This document shows positions 33,779 to 45,431 of a stretch of DNA of 64,000 nt, piece by piece. Position 1 is the first letter of the stretch. Each line of letters opens with the position of its first letter. Both the position numbers and the translations under genes were made by a program. Origin of the DNA: an uncultured Clostridia bacterium. GTDB taxonomy: Bacteria > Bacillota > Clostridia > Christensenellales > Borkfalkiaceae. The DNA is taken from assembly GCA_944376295.1 (NCBI GenBank), contig CALWCE010000002.1:178417-242416 (forward strand), read 5' to 3'. The notes under the pieces were generated by a model. That model ran no database searches. It was not told where the DNA came from and saw nothing but the letters and a program-made list of their open reading frames with translations.

Positions 33779-36424
33779 TTACTTGCGAGGGTTCTTGATA
33801 TTCGCCTGTGCAGCCGCAAGGCGTGCGATCGGCACGCGGAAGGGCGAGCAGGAGACGTAGTCGAGGCCGATCTCGTGGCAGAACTCGATGGAGGAAGGAT
33901 CGCCGCCGTGCTCACCGCAGATACCGCAGTGGAGTTCGGGACGGGTCGTGCGGCCGAGCTCGACCGCCATCTTCATCAGCTTGCCGACGCCCACCGTGTC
34001 GAGACGGGAGAAGGGATCGGATTCGTAGATCTTGTTCGCATAGTATGCGGGCAGGAACTTGCCTGCGTCGTCACGCGAGAAGCCGAACGTCATCTGGGTG
34101 AGGTCGTTCGTGCCGAAGCAGAAGAATTCCGCTTCCTTGGCGATGTCGTCTGCGGTAAGGGCTGCGCGAGGGATCTCGATCATGGTGCCGACCTCATACT
34201 TGAGCTCGACGCCCGCCTTCGCGATGGCCTCGTCCGCCGTCTTGACGACGATGTCCTTGACGAACTTCATTTCCTTAACTTCGCCCGTGAGAGGGATCAT
34301 GATCTCGGGAACGATGTTCCACTCGGGATGACGGCCCTTGACGGCGAGCGCTGCCTTGATGACGGCGTTGGTCTGCATGACCGCGATCTCGGGATAGGTG
34401 ACGGTAAGGCGGCAGCCGCGGTGACCCATCATGGGGTTGAACTCGTGGAGATCGGAGATGATCTGCTTGATCTGAGCGACCGTCTTTCCCTGTGCCTTTG
34501 CGAGCGCTTCGATGTCTGCCTCGTCCGTGGGAACGAACTCATGGAGCGGGGGATCGAGGAAGCGGATGGTGACGGGATAGCCGCCGAGCGCTTCGAAGAG
34601 ACCTTCGAAGTCAGCCTGCTGCATGGGCTCGATCTTGGCGAGCGCAGCTTCGCGTTCCTCGACCGTCTCGGCGCAGATCATCTCGCGGAAGGGCTCGATG
34701 CGGCCTTCGCCGAAGAACATGTGCTCGGTACGGCAGAGGCCGATGCCCTGCGCGCCGAACGCAGCCGCCTGCTTTGCATCCTTGGGCGTATCGGCATTGG
34801 TGCGGACGCCGAGCGCCTTGTACTTGTCTGCAAGCTCCATGATGCGGCCGAAGTAACCGCTGTTGGGATCTGCGGGAACGGTCGCGATGAGCGTATCGTA
34901 GATCTTACCGGTGGAACCGTCGAGGGAGAGCGCGTCGCCTTCCTTGAAGACCTTGCCCGCAAGGGTGAACTGCTTGTTCTCTTCGTCCATCTTGATGTCG
35001 CCGCAGCCGGAGACGCAGCAGGTGCCCATACCGCGGGCAACGACGGCTGCGTGAGAGGTCTGGCCGCCGCGGACGGTGAGGATGCCCTGTGCATACTTCA
35101 TGCCTTCGATGTCCTCGGGAGAGGTCTCGAGGCGGACGAGTACGACTTTCTTGCCCTTCTTGCCCTCGACGACAGCGTCCTCCGCCGTGAAGACGATGGT
35201 ACCTGCGGCAGCGCCGGGGGAAGCTGCGATACCCTTGCCGACGACGTTGTTCTTATCGGCAGCCTTGAGGGCGTTGGGATCGAACTGAGGGTGAAGGAGC
35301 ATATCGAGCGACTTCGCGTCGATCTGCATGAGCGCTTCCTGCTCGGTGATCATGCCCTCGTCGATGAGGTCGCATGCGATCTTGATGGCGGCAGCAGCCG
35401 TGCGCTTGCCGTTACGCGTCTGGAGCATATAGAGCTTCTCGTTCTCGACGGTGAACTCCATATCCTGCATGTCGCGGTAGTGATTTTCGAGGATCTTGCA
35501 GACTTCCTGGAACTGCTCGTAGACCTTGGGGAAGACTTCCGCCATCTTGGCGATGGGCATAGGCGTGCGGACGCCTGCAACGACGTCTTCGCCCTGTGCG
35601 TTGGTGAGGAACTCGCCCATGAGGCCCTTCTCGCCCGTAGCGGGGTTACGCGTGAAGGCAACGCCCGTACCGCAGTTGTCGCCCATGTTGCCGAACGCCA
35701 TCATCTGAACGTTGACGGCGGTACCCCAGCTGTAAGGGATGTCGTGGTCCATACGGTAGACGTTCGCACGGGGGTTGTCCCACGAACGGAAGACCGCCTT
35801 GATCGCCTCGAAGAGCTGCTCCTTGGGATCGGAGGGGAAGTCCTTGCCGAGCTGATTCTTGTACTCTGCCTTGAACTGGTTGGCAAGCTCTTTGAGATCG
35901 TCTGCCGTGAGCTCGACGTCCTGCGTGACGCCCTTCTTTTCCTTCATCTCGTCGATGAGCTTTTCGAAGTACTTCTTGCCGACTTCCATGACGACGTCGG
36001 AGAACATCTGGATGAATCTTCTGTAGCAGTCCCAAGCCCAGCGGGGGTTGTTGGACTTCTTCGCGATGGTCTCGACGACCTCTTCGTTGAGGCCGAGGTT
36101 GAGGATGGTATCCATCATGCCGGGCATGGAAGCGCGTGCGCCCGAACGGACGGAGACGAGGAGAGGGTTCTCCTTATCGCCGAACTTCTTGCCGCAGATC
36201 TTCTCCATCTTGTCGACGTACTCCATGATCTCGGCCTGGATCTCGGGATTGATCTGACGGCCGTCCTCATAGTACTGCGTGCATGCTTCGGTGGAGATGG
36301 TGAAGCCCTGAGGCACGGGAAGACCGATGTTGGTCATCTCTGCAAGGTTTGCGCCCTTGCCGCCGAGCAGGTTTCTCATCGTTGCGTTACCTTCGGTAAA
36401 AAGATAACAATACTTTTTTGCCAT
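33779..36424 (-). CDS. ppdK: Pyruvate, phosphate dikinase
   Basis: An 881-residue enzyme that interconverts pyruvate, ATP and phosphate with phosphoenolpyruvate, AMP and pyrophosphate, a key step in pyrophosphate-linked glycolysis of many anaerobes. The N-terminal ATP-grasp part begins KYCYLFTEGNATMRNLLGGK. The phosphohistidine domain carries GGQTSHAAVVARGMG with the catalytic His near residue 456. The C-terminal TIM barrel contains GIGLCRTEHMFF, GHRGCRLTVTYPEIA and the end-piece CGICGEHGGDP with the catalytic Cys, followed by SCSPFRVPIARLAAAQA. Length is typical. It is monocistronic with its own promoter and terminator. Confidence 0.97.
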   Translation of the reverse strand: MAKKYCYLFTEGNATMRNLLGGKGANLAEMTNIGLPVPQGFTISTEACTQYYEDGRQINPEIQAEIMEYVDKMEKICGKKFGDKENPLLVSVRSGARASMPGMMDTILNLGLNEEVVETIAKKSNNPRWAWDCYRRFIQMFSDVVMEVGKKYFEKLIDEMKEKKGVTQDVELTADDLKELANQFKAEYKNQLGKDFPSDPKEQLFEAIKAVFRSWDNPRANVYRMDHDIPYSWGTAVNVQMMAFGNMGDNCGTGVAFTRNPATGEKGLMGEFLTNAQGEDVVAGVRTPMPIAKMAEVFPKVYEQFQEVCKILENHYRDMQDMEFTVENEKLYMLQTRNGKRTAAAAIKIACDLIDEGMITEQEALMQIDAKSLDMLLHPQFDPNALKAADKNNVVGKGIAASPGAAAGTIVFTAEDAVVEGKKGKKVVLVRLETSPEDIEGMKYAQGILTVRGGQTSHAAVVARGMGTCCVSGCGDIKMDEENKQFTLAGKVFKEGDALSLDGSTGKIYDTLIATVPADPNSGYFGRIMELADKYKALGVRTNADTPKDAKQAAAFGAQGIGLCRTEHMFFGEGRIEPFREMICAETVEEREAALAKIEPMQQADFEGLFEALGGYPVTIRFLDPPLHEFVPTDEADIEALAKAQGKTVAQIKQIISDLHEFNPMMGHRGCRLTVTYPEIAVMQTNAVIKAALAVKGRHPEWNIVPEIMIPLTGEVKEMKFVKDIVVKTADEAIAKAGVELKYEVGTMIEIPRAALTADDIAKEAEFFCFGTNDLTQMTFGFSRDDAGKFLPAYYANKIYESDPFSRLDTVGVGKLMKMAVELGRTTRPELHCGICGEHGGDPSSIEFCHEIGLDYVSCSPFRVPIARLAAAQANIKNPRK

Positions 36425-36484
36425 GAAACTTCCTCCTAATAAATTTTCAGCTTACGCTCCGCTTTCGCGGAATATCCGTCTATC

Positions 36485-36513
36485 ATTCTACAACATTCCC
36501 GTGAAAATTTCAA
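36485..36513 (-). promoter_or_regulatory. Sigma-A promoter of ppdK
   Basis: On the minus strand TTGAAA (36508-36513) and TAGAAT (36485-36490) are spaced by 17 bases, about 55 nt before the start. Confidence 0.65.
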
Positions 36514-36568
36514 GCTCTTTCGGAAAAATTTTCCCCGCAAGTCGCAAGAAAAACGCACGTTGGCGCGC

Positions 36569-36606
36569 AAAAGGGCGCCGCGACGGAACGCAGCGCCCTT
36601 ATTTTT
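36569..36606. terminator. Terminator behind gyrA
   Basis: AAGGGCGCCGCG and CGCAGCGCCCTT form an almost perfect stem. T-rich sequence follows on the plus side (ATTTTTGATATTTT) and TTTT follows on the minus side. Confidence 0.6.
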
Positions 36607-36630
36607 GATATTTTCAGGGAAGAACGGGCG

Positions 36631-39198
36631 TCACGCCTCGTCGTTTTCCCCTTCTTCGCCCGCCTCAACAAGCGCTTCGTCGGAAGCCGTCGTCTCCTCG
36701 GGCGCGGTGACTTCCTCCTCCTCGTCGCGCTGGGTGGTGGCGACGGTCGCGACGACGCCCTCTTTGAGCGTCATGAGCTTGACGCCGCGCGTGTTCCTGC
36801 CGATGGTAAGGATGTCCTCCGCGTGCATCCTTATGACGATGCCCGCCGACGAGACGAGCAGCACGTCGTCCTCGTCCGAGACGAGCTTCATGCCCGCGAG
36901 GCGCCCCGTCTTTTCGTTGAAGACGCCCGCCTTGATGCCCTTGCCGCCGCGCGTCTGGACGCGGTAGTCCTCGGGAAGCGAACGCTTGCCGTAGCCGTTC
37001 TCGGTGACGGTCAGAATTTCCGCGCCCTCCCGAAGCACGATCATATCCACCGCCTCGTCCCCTTCCGACAGGGAGATGGCTCTTACGCCCGTCGTATCTC
37101 TGCCCATCGGGCGCACGTCCGCCTCCTTAAAGCGGATGCACTTTCCGGAGCGGCTCGCAACGAGGATATCGTCCTCGCCCGAAGAGAACTGCACGGAGAT
37201 GAGCTCGTCGTCCTCGTTGATGCGGATGGCGATCTTGCCGCTGCGCAGGATATGGTCGAATTCGCTCGTCTTGGTCTTCTTGATGATGCCGCGCTTGGTC
37301 GCCATCACAAGGTACCCCGTGCCGTTTTCCAGGACGGGCAGCATGGCGGCGACCTTCTCGCCCGCGGCAAGCGGCAGGATGTTGACGACGGCGCGGCCGC
37401 GTGCCGTCTTGTTGGCTTCGGGGATCTCGTACCCCTTGACGGAATACACCTTCCCGAAATTACTGAAGAAGAGGATGGGAACATGCGTGGAGCAGACGAA
37501 CATCTGCTCGACGAAGTCGTCCTCTTTGGGGCGGTGCCCCGTGACGCCCACGCCGCCGCGGTTCTGGGCGCGGTATTCGGCGACGGGGAAGCGCTTGATA
37601 TAGCCGCCGCCCGTCATGGAGATGACGACGTCCTCCTCGTCGATGAGGTCTTCGTCCTCGATCGCGCCGTAGTCGACGGAGATCTCCGTGCGGCGGGGGG
37701 AGGGATACTTCTCTCTGATCTGCATGAGGTCGGCACGGATGATGGCGAGAACGCGCGCCTCGTTGGCGAGGATGTCTTTTAGGTCTGCGATGGTCGCGTG
37801 CAGCGCGTCGAGCTCTTCTCTGAGCTTTTCCACTTCGAGGGAAGTGAGGCGCTGCAGCCGCATTTCGAGGATGGCGTTCGCCTGCTTTTCGCTGAGCGCG
37901 AAGGCTTCGAGGAGCTTTGCGGTCGCGTCGTTCTTATCGCGCGAGCTCTTGATGATGGCGATGACTTCGTCGATGTTGGCAAGCGCTAAAACGAGACCTT
38001 CGACGATATGCGCGCGCTCTTCCGCCCGCGCGAGGTCGAAGCGGGTGCGGCGGGTGATGACTTCCTTCTGATGTTCGAGGTAGTAAACTAAAATTTCGCG
38101 CAGGTTGAGGACTTTGGGCTCGGTGCCGTTCTCGACGAGAGCGAGAAGGATGATGCCGTCCGACACCTGCAGATTGGTATGCTTATAGAGGGAGTTGAGC
38201 ACGACCTGCGCGTTGGCGTCGCGCTTGCAGTCGATGACGATGCGCATGCCGTCTCGGCCCGATTCGTCGCGGATGTCCGCAATGCCTTCGATGCGCTTGT
38301 CGCGCACCATGTCGGCGATGGTCTTGACGAGCTGCGCCTTGTTGACCTGATAGGGGATCTCCGTGACGACGATGCGGCTCCTCACGTTCGCGCCCGAGCC
38401 CACTTCCTCGATCTCGCACTTGGAGCGGATGATGATGCTGCCCTGGCCCGTCCGGTACGCCTTGCGGATGCCGCTCCTGCCCATGATGATGCCGCCCGTG
38501 GGGAAATCGGGCGCGGGGATATACTGCATGAGCTCGTCGACTGTGATTTCCGGGTTGTCGATGAGGGCGACGGTGCCGTCGATCGCCTCGGCAAGGTTGT
38601 GGGGCGGGATGTTGGTCGCCATGCCCACGGCGATGCCGTCCGACCCGTTGACGAGGAGATTGGGGAAGCGCGCGGGGAGCACGGCGGGCTCCATCTCGTT
38701 GCCGTCGAAGTTGGGGAAGAAGTCCACCGTCTCCTTGTCGAGGTCGCGGAGCATCTCGGCGGCGAGCTTAGAAAGGCGCGCCTCGGTATAACGCATGGCG
38801 GCAGCGCCGTCGCCGTCCACCGAGCCGAAGTTGCCGTGGCCGTCCACAAGGGGGAAGTTGATGGAGAAATCCTGCGCAAGGCGCACGAGGGCGTCGTACA
38901 CCGAACTGTCGCCGTGGGGGTGGAATTTACCCAGAACGTCACCGACGACGCGGGCGCACTTACGATAATCTTTGTCGTTGTAGAGGCCCATCTCGTGCAT
39001 CGCATAGAGGATGCGGCGGTGGACGGGTTTGAGGCCGTCGCGAACGTCGGGAATGGCGCGCGACTTGTTGACCGCCATCGCATAGGCAATGAAGGAGCGT
39101 TTGAGCTCGTCGTCCACCTCGACGTCGAGGATCTTGGTCATTGCCAGCGTTTTCTTAAATTCTTCTGTGAGCTCCGGGCTCGTCTCTTTCTTTGCCAT
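36631..39198 (-). CDS. gyrA: DNA gyrase subunit A
   Basis: An 855-residue type II topoisomerase subunit that cuts and rejoins DNA. The breakage-reunion domain has the catalytic tyrosine in [12 protein letters not shown] (Tyr137). The quinolone-resistance region [14 protein letters not shown] (93-106) keeps the Ser98 and Asp102 associated with quinolone susceptibility. The C-terminal half has six beta-pinwheel repeats, including [19 protein letters not shown]-like GyrA-box sequence (QNRGGVGV), and an acidic tail typical of GyrA. The start has GGAAGG upstream. It lies downstream of gyrB in the same direction but about 600 bases away, separated by a repeat-rich spacer. Confidence 0.97.
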   Translation of the reverse strand: MAKKETSPELTEEFKKTLAMTKILDVEVDDELKRSFIAYAMAVNKSRAIPDVRDGLKPVHRRILYAMHEMGLYNDKDYRKCARVVGDVLGKFHPHGDSSVYDALVRLAQDFSINFPLVDGHGNFGSVDGDGAAAMRYTEARLSKLAAEMLRDLDKETVDFFPNFDGNEMEPAVLPARFPNLLVNGSDGIAVGMATNIPPHNLAEAIDGTVALIDNPEITVDELMQYIPAPDFPTGGIIMGRSGIRKAYRTGQGSIIIRSKCEIEEVGSGANVRSRIVVTEIPYQVNKAQLVKTIADMVRDKRIEGIADIRDESGRDGMRIVIDCKRDANAQVVLNSLYKHTNLQVSDGIILLALVENGTEPKVLNLREILVYYLEHQKEVITRRTRFDLARAEERAHIVEGLVLALANIDEVIAIIKSSRDKNDATAKLLEAFALSEKQANAILEMRLQRLTSLEVEKLREELDALHATIADLKDILANEARVLAIIRADLMQIREKYPSPRRTEISVDYGAIEDEDLIDEEDVVISMTGGGYIKRFPVAEYRAQNRGGVGVTGHRPKEDDFVEQMFVCSTHVPILFFSNFGKVYSVKGYEIPEANKTARGRAVVNILPLAAGEKVAAMLPVLENGTGYLVMATKRGIIKKTKTSEFDHILRSGKIAIRINEDDELISVQFSSGEDDILVASRSGKCIRFKEADVRPMGRDTTGVRAISLSEGDEAVDMIVLREGAEILTVTENGYGKRSLPEDYRVQTRGGKGIKAGVFNEKTGRLAGMKLVSDEDDVLLVSSAGIVIRMHAEDILTIGRNTRGVKLMTLKEGVVATVATTQRDEEEEVTAPEETTASDEALVEAGEEGENDEA

Positions 39199-39692
39199 AT
39201 CGTTCCTTCCGGCGTCCCCGCCGTTTGTTTCTCCCGATCCCTCTCGGCTCTCTCGGAGGGAGTCGCCTTATTATCGTAAGCTCGTTTCCGACAACGGCGG
39301 TTCTCTTTATCCCACAAAAACTCCTTCCGTCAGCCCTGCGGGCTGCCACCTCCCTCACCGAGGGAGGCAAGGAAGTGTTCGTTTCTTTTGCTTCATAAAA
39401 TAATGCCGCGAGCAAAACCACGCTTTTGCGCTGCGGGACTCAATTTACGCTTCTAAAATCACTCTGCAAGCAAGGTTGCCTTGCGCAGCAAGAAATATAA
39501 TAAGGAGACTCCCTCAGTCTCGCTGCGCTCGACAGCTTCTCGCGCGGTAGAAACCGCGCTTCGGTCAGGGAATGCCCCGAACAATGGGGCATTCCCAAGT
39601 TCGCAGGCAGCGAAGAGCCCACCGGGCTCTTCGCAAGAATGCGCCTGCTCACCCTCAAAGAGGGAGCCAAGGGAATTACCGCTTCCCAAATC
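39199..39692. repeat. Repeat-rich spacer between gyrA and gyrB
   Basis: About 500 bases without a convincing gene. It holds several palindromic units: a CTCCCTC/GAGGGAG unit at 39232-39265; ACTCCTTCCGTCAGCCCTGC onward (39329-39380); a composite at about 39510-39665 beginning ACTCCCTCAGTCTC and ending GAGGGAGCC; and inside it the perfect hairpin GGGAATGCCCC / GGGGCATTCCC (39577-39605). Part of this material recurs, inverted, in the spacer at 46.7-47.4 kb. Confidence 0.75.
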
Positions 39693-39796
39693 ATGGCGCA
39701 AGCAGGGTTCCCCTGCGCCCGCGCACTCAATTTGCAAATACTTTTGCTTAAAACTCGCGGAAAGATTTTTGCGTCAGCAAAAAGATTTTCGCGAAA
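39693..39796. repeat. 104-bp repeat, copy 1 (inverted relative to 46742-46845)
   Basis: Bases 39693-39796 are the exact reverse complement of 46742-46845. This copy directly abuts the gyrB stop codon (TAG at 39797-39799). It contains the near-palindromic core GCAAAAAGATTTTCGCG and a TTTTGC-rich stretch. Confidence 0.9.
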
Positions 39797-41773
<1,977 letters not shown>

Positions 41774-41783
41774 TTACTCTTTG

Positions 41784-41812
41784 ATTATAGCACATCGCGC
41801 GGAAAAAGTACA
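41784..41812 (-). promoter_or_regulatory. Promoter of gyrB
   Basis: On the minus strand TATAAT (41784-41789) is preceded at 17 bases by TGTACT (41807-41812), a weak -35. The transcript starts just before the alternating CG tract. Confidence 0.55.
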
Positions 41813-41858
41813 GTATTTGCGCCGTGCTTTCCAAAGAAATCTTTTGAAGGCGCGAAAA

Positions 41859-41890
41859 AAGGCGCGTAAGAAGCCTTACACGCCCTTTTC
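41859..41890. terminator. Terminator of the transglutaminase gene
   Basis: AAGGCGCGTAAG and CTTACACGCCCTT form a near-perfect stem. On the minus strand TTTTTT follows; on the plus strand TTTTC follows. Confidence 0.65.
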
Positions 41891-41983
41891 TTATTTTGCA
41901 TGAGGGGGGATACGCCGCGCCTTTCTTGCCCCTTCTGCCCTTCCTGCGCCCCTAAGCGGCATAAGCCCCTCGGCAAAGAAGAT

Positions 41984-42904
41984 TCAGCCTCTCCCCTGCT
42001 CCGTGTTCGGCGGCGCGAGATACCCTTCTTCGGAGAGCAGCCGCGGCGTCTCTTTTTCTGCGCGCGCGTACCACTCCTTCATTGGGGCAAGGTATTCCGC
42101 GAGCCCTTCCTTTTCCGCCCACTGCATCCTGTAACGGATATTCTGCAGTTCCCGCGCCGTCACGTCCACTCCGCACGGCACGAGATGAGCAGTCTTCCCG
42201 CCCGCGCCGAACGTGCTTTCGAGCTCCACAACGAAAAACGCCATGTTCTTGGCGTAGTAGGGGTTCGTGCCGTTCGCGATATTGCGGGCGGCGAGCGCCG
42301 GTATGTCCTTTGCAGACTGACGGGGCAGAACGGCGGTGACGCGCTCCCGCATCGCCATCCTGCGGCGGACGGCAAGCAAGGAAAGCGGCTCTCCCTCTTC
42401 CCCCGTAAAATAGGCGCCCGTCGTGGGGTCGAGCGCCAGCCACTCGCCCCGCCTGCGGTCGTAAATTTCCGTTACGACGTGATTGTCCATGTCATAGGGC
42501 GAAGCGGGGTACATCCACACCCGCCGCGCGGGGATGCCGACGGCAAGGCAGCATTCCGCCAGGATCTTCGCCTTGTTGAGGCAGTTGATGCCCACATCCT
42601 TCCGTTCGAAGCAGTAGTCGAGCAGCGCGAGCGCATTGCAGGGGACGTGGTTGTCGTACATGCTCTCGTGTTTGAGGCGCGGCGCGAGATAGCGGCAGAG
42701 GCGCAGGGCGCGCGCAAACGCCCCGCCCCTGCCCGCGGCGCGCTCTATGGGGTAACGCGTTCTGAGCTCTTCAAATTCGGGGCAGTCCGGGCGGCAGACG
42801 GTCGCTTCGTCCTCCCCCTTCTGCCAGACCTGCAAGCCGAATAAGATGCCGCAGTAGACGTCGTAAAATTGTTCCTGAACTTCCAAAAATTCCCGTCTGT
42901 TCAT
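41984..42904 (-). CDS. Transglutaminase-like cysteine protease superfamily protein
   Basis: A 306-residue protein with the catalytic triad of the transglutaminase-like fold: Cys in INCLNKAKILAECC (about 125-140), His in DMDNHVVTEIYD (about 157) and Asp in WLALDPTTGAYF (about 174). No signal peptide or membrane helix is visible, so it is probably cytoplasmic. Members of this superfamily include peptidases and amidases as well as true transglutaminases; the actual substrate cannot be told. It is transcribed towards gyrB and ends with its own terminator. Confidence 0.75.
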   Translation of the reverse strand: MNRREFLEVQEQFYDVYCGILFGLQVWQKGEDEATVCRPDCPEFEELRTRYPIERAAGRGGAFARALRLCRYLAPRLKHESMYDNHVPCNALALLDYCFERKDVGINCLNKAKILAECCLAVGIPARRVWMYPASPYDMDNHVVTEIYDRRRGEWLALDPTTGAYFTGEEGEPLSLLAVRRRMAMRERVTAVLPRQSAKDIPALAARNIANGTNPYYAKNMAFFVVELESTFGAGGKTAHLVPCGVDVTARELQNIRYRMQWAEKEGLAEYLAPMKEWYARAEKETPRLLSEEGYLAPPNTEQGRG

Positions 42905-42968
42905 CTTCGCCTCCTGCCCTCATTTTATCACACCCCGCCGCAAAAAGCCATCAAGCAGCAGTGGAAAG

Positions 42969-42991
42969 CGCCTCAACCATCGGTTGAGGCG
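42969..42991 (-). terminator. Hairpin behind the dihydrouridine synthase gene
   Basis: CGCCTCAACC and GGTTGAGGCG form a 10-bp stem that begins right at the dus stop codon and is followed on the minus strand by CTTTCC. T-run is short. Confidence 0.55.
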
Positions 42992-44056
42992 TCAGCCGAA
43001 CAGTTCTTCGGCAATGAGGCGGAGCGTTTCGATGCTGTCCGCGGCAAACAGGCGGCGCTTATACTCGGCGGCGCCACGCACGCCCTTGCACCAGAACGCC
43101 GCCATCTTGCGAAGAAAAAGAAGGGCGAACCGCTCGCCGTTCAGCTTTATCTCCTCGTCGAGGAGCGGGAAGAAGAGCTCCCCCGTCGAAGGGGCGGGCG
43201 TTCCTAAAATATCCGAAAAGGTCTGCGGGCGGTAGAGAGCGGCGCGCGCCACCATGACGCCGTCCGCGCCCGTTCTTTGCAGCATCTTCTCGGCGTCCTT
43301 TTTGCTCCACACGCCACCGTTGGCGATGACGGGGATCGCGACCGCGTTCTTCGCTTCGGCGATGGCAGAATAGTCGGGCTCGCCCGCGTAGATGCGCTCG
43401 CGCACCCGCCCGTGGACGGTGATAAGGCACGCCCCCGCACCCTCGCACAACTTTGCGAATTCGGCGGCGACGTTATCCCCCTCCTTCACGCCGATGCGGA
43501 ACTTGACGGAGATGCGCTTGCCGCTCTTTGCGCACGCCGAGATGACTTTCTCTGCAAGCGGCATATTTTCGAGGAGGGCGCTCCCCTCGCCGTTTCTGAC
43601 GATCTTGGGCATGGGGCAGCCCATGTTGAGGTCGATAAGGTCGTAGGGCGCAAGCAGCTCGCTCTCGCAGGCGGCGCGCAAAATATCGGGGTCGGAGCCG
43701 AACAGCTGCGCCGCTTTGGGGCTCTCCTCCCCGCAGCGCAGCAGCTTCTTGGTCTCCATATTATCGTATAAGAGCCCCTTCGAGCTCACCATCTCGGTGA
43801 AGGTGAGCCCCGCCCCGAGCCTGATGCACATGCGGCGGTAGGCAAGGTCGGTATAGCCCGCCATGGGGGCGAGCAGCACGTTGTTCGGAAGGGTCAGCCC
43901 CGCGAAGGAGAGGGGTTTGAACGGCCCGCCGTCCCCCGCCGCGCCTTCTTGCGAAACATTCACCGCGCACAGAGCTGCGCCCTCCTTCGCGCCCTCGGGC
44001 AAAACGCCGCCCGCGCCCTCGGGCGGGAGCGCACCCGCGCCGTCAAAGGCTCTCAT
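42992..44056 (-). CDS. dus: tRNA-dihydrouridine synthase
   Basis: A 354-residue FMN-dependent enzyme that reduces uridines in the D-loop of tRNA. Landmarks: LLAPMAGYTDLAYRRMC near the start of the TIM barrel, LIDLNMGCPMPKIVRNGEG with the catalytic Cys, ISVKFRIGV, ITVHGR, and IPVIANGGVWSKKDAEKML with VMVARAALYRP. The first about 45 residues are low-complexity (GALPPEGAGGVLPEGAKEGA) and not part of the family domain. The start at 44056 has GGAGGG upstream and overlaps the end of yabN by 14 bases, so the two are translationally linked. DusB-like by overall pattern. Confidence 0.9.
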   Translation of the reverse strand: MRAFDGAGALPPEGAGGVLPEGAKEGAALCAVNVSQEGAAGDGGPFKPLSFAGLTLPNNVLLAPMAGYTDLAYRRMCIRLGAGLTFTEMVSSKGLLYDNMETKKLLRCGEESPKAAQLFGSDPDILRAACESELLAPYDLIDLNMGCPMPKIVRNGEGSALLENMPLAEKVISACAKSGKRISVKFRIGVKEGDNVAAEFAKLCEGAGACLITVHGRVRERIYAGEPDYSAIAEAKNAVAIPVIANGGVWSKKDAEKMLQRTGADGVMVARAALYRPQTFSDILGTPAPSTGELFFPLLDEEIKLNGERFALLFLRKMAAFWCKGVRGAAEYKRRLFAADSIETLRLIAEELFG

Positions 44057-45431
44057 GCGCCCTCCGCTCATACTCCTTCCTCTCTTCGGAGGGGAGGGCG
44101 TTGACATCCTTCCCGTCGGCGAGCACGAGTGCTTCGAAGGCGGTATATTCCTTCTGCACCGCCTTGACCTTATCGAGGAGCGCCTGTTCCGCGTCGCCGC
44201 CCTTGAGCTTCCCGAGCCGCACGGCGGCAAGCAACAATTCGCCGAGCGCTTCGTCCGTGTTTGCGCCCTCGGCGGCAGCCAAGCGCTTTTCGGCGGCAAA
44301 GAGCGCCTCTTCCGCCGCCTCGTAACTGTCCTTCCAGCCGCCCTTGCCCGTGCGCTTGACGACTTTCTCGGCGCGAAGGAGCGCGGGGAAGCCCTCGGGC
44401 ACGTCGTTGACGGAATCGGAGAAGGTCTTCTGATGCTTTTCCGTCATCTTGTTCTTCTCCCACACCGAGAGCGCCCCGTCCGCGCCCGCCGCCTTGTCCT
44501 GCCCGAAGACGTGCGTATGGCGGGTGATGAGCTTTTCGGTGACTTCGGAGATGACGTCCGTCATGTTGAAATTGCCTGCCTCTTCCTCCATGAGGGTATG
44601 GAAGACCGCCTGCATCAGCACGTCGCCCGCCTCCTCGCACATGCGCTCGGGGTCCTTTCTGTCGATGGCGTCTACGAGCTCGTACGCCTCCTCGATGAGG
44701 TTGATGCGGATGGATTCGTGCGTCTGCACCCTGTCCCACGGGCAGCCGTCGGGCGCGCGCAGGCGGCGCATGACGGTAATGAAATCGTCGAGATCGAACC
44801 GCTTCTTTTCCAGCAGCGGGATATCGAAGAGGACGAGCGCCGTTTCGGGCGAATAACTTTCGGCGCGGTCGGCTTCATAGAGCGGGATGCGCTCCGCCTT
44901 CTCCCCGTCCAAAAGGAGCGTGGGCGCCTCGTCGCCGAAGCGGTCGGAAAGCAGCAGCTTGACGTCGCCCGCAAGCAGCTTGTCGTCGAGATCGTACACA
45001 ACGAGGGGCAGCGCAAGTTTGCGCTCTGCAACTTCATAGGCGGAGACCGCCGTATAGCCCCCGAAGAGCCCCGCCCGCGCCGCCGCGGACGCCGCTTTGG
45101 AGACGCCCTCAAAGACGGTGACGCCGCCCTGCTTTCTAAGGAGCTGCGCCGCACGGTCCTCGGTGACGCCGCCATCCACGCAGTACACAACATCCCCCTC
45201 CGCCGCGCGCTTTCTGACTTCCGCGGCAAGGTTTTTTGCGAGCGTATCGAAATTGCGGCTCTTTTCGTAGACAAAGTCGAGGCTTTCGAACGCGACGTCA
45301 AGCTCTTTCAGCACCTGCGCCGACGCGAGCGATGCGGCGCGCACCAGCACGCAGCGCGCCTCCTTCAGGCAGTTGACCGCCCGCAGTGAGAGCTCCCCCG
45401 CGCGCGTTCCCAGACCGATGATCGTGATCAT
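44043..45431 (-). CDS. yabN: YabN-type protein: tetrapyrrole methylase domain plus MazG pyrophosphohydrolase
   Basis: A 462-residue two-domain protein. The N-terminal part (MITIIGLGTRAGELSLRAVN to about 215) is a SAM-dependent tetrapyrrole (corrin/porphyrin) methylase-like domain. The C-terminal part (about 225-400) is MazG, a nucleoside triphosphate pyrophosphohydrolase, with CPWDRVQTHES, EEAYELVDAI and EEAGDVLMQAVFH carrying the metal-binding acidic residues. The same fusion (YabN) follows the spoVT-yabM pair in Bacillus, and the order is kept here. It likely cleans non-canonical NTPs. The start at 45431 has GGAGGG upstream. Confidence 0.9.
   Translation of the reverse strand: MITIIGLGTRAGELSLRAVNCLKEARCVLVRAASLASAQVLKELDVAFESLDFVYEKSRNFDTLAKNLAAEVRKRAAEGDVVYCVDGGVTEDRAAQLLRKQGGVTVFEGVSKAASAAARAGLFGGYTAVSAYEVAERKLALPLVVYDLDDKLLAGDVKLLLSDRFGDEAPTLLLDGEKAERIPLYEADRAESYSPETALVLFDIPLLEKKRFDLDDFITVMRRLRAPDGCPWDRVQTHESIRINLIEEAYELVDAIDRKDPERMCEEAGDVLMQAVFHTLMEEEAGNFNMTDVISEVTEKLITRHTHVFGQDKAAGADGALSVWEKNKMTEKHQKTFSDSVNDVPEGFPALLRAEKVVKRTGKGGWKDSYEAAEEALFAAEKRLAAAEGANTDEALGELLLAAVRLGKLKGGDAEQALLDKVKAVQKEYTAFEALVLADGKDVNALPSEERKEYERRAHESL

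Noticed and set aside
33875-36439. 854-codon open frame antisense to ppdK
   Set aside because: It is fully covered by the unmistakable ppdK gene; its translation is low-complexity and matches no protein type.
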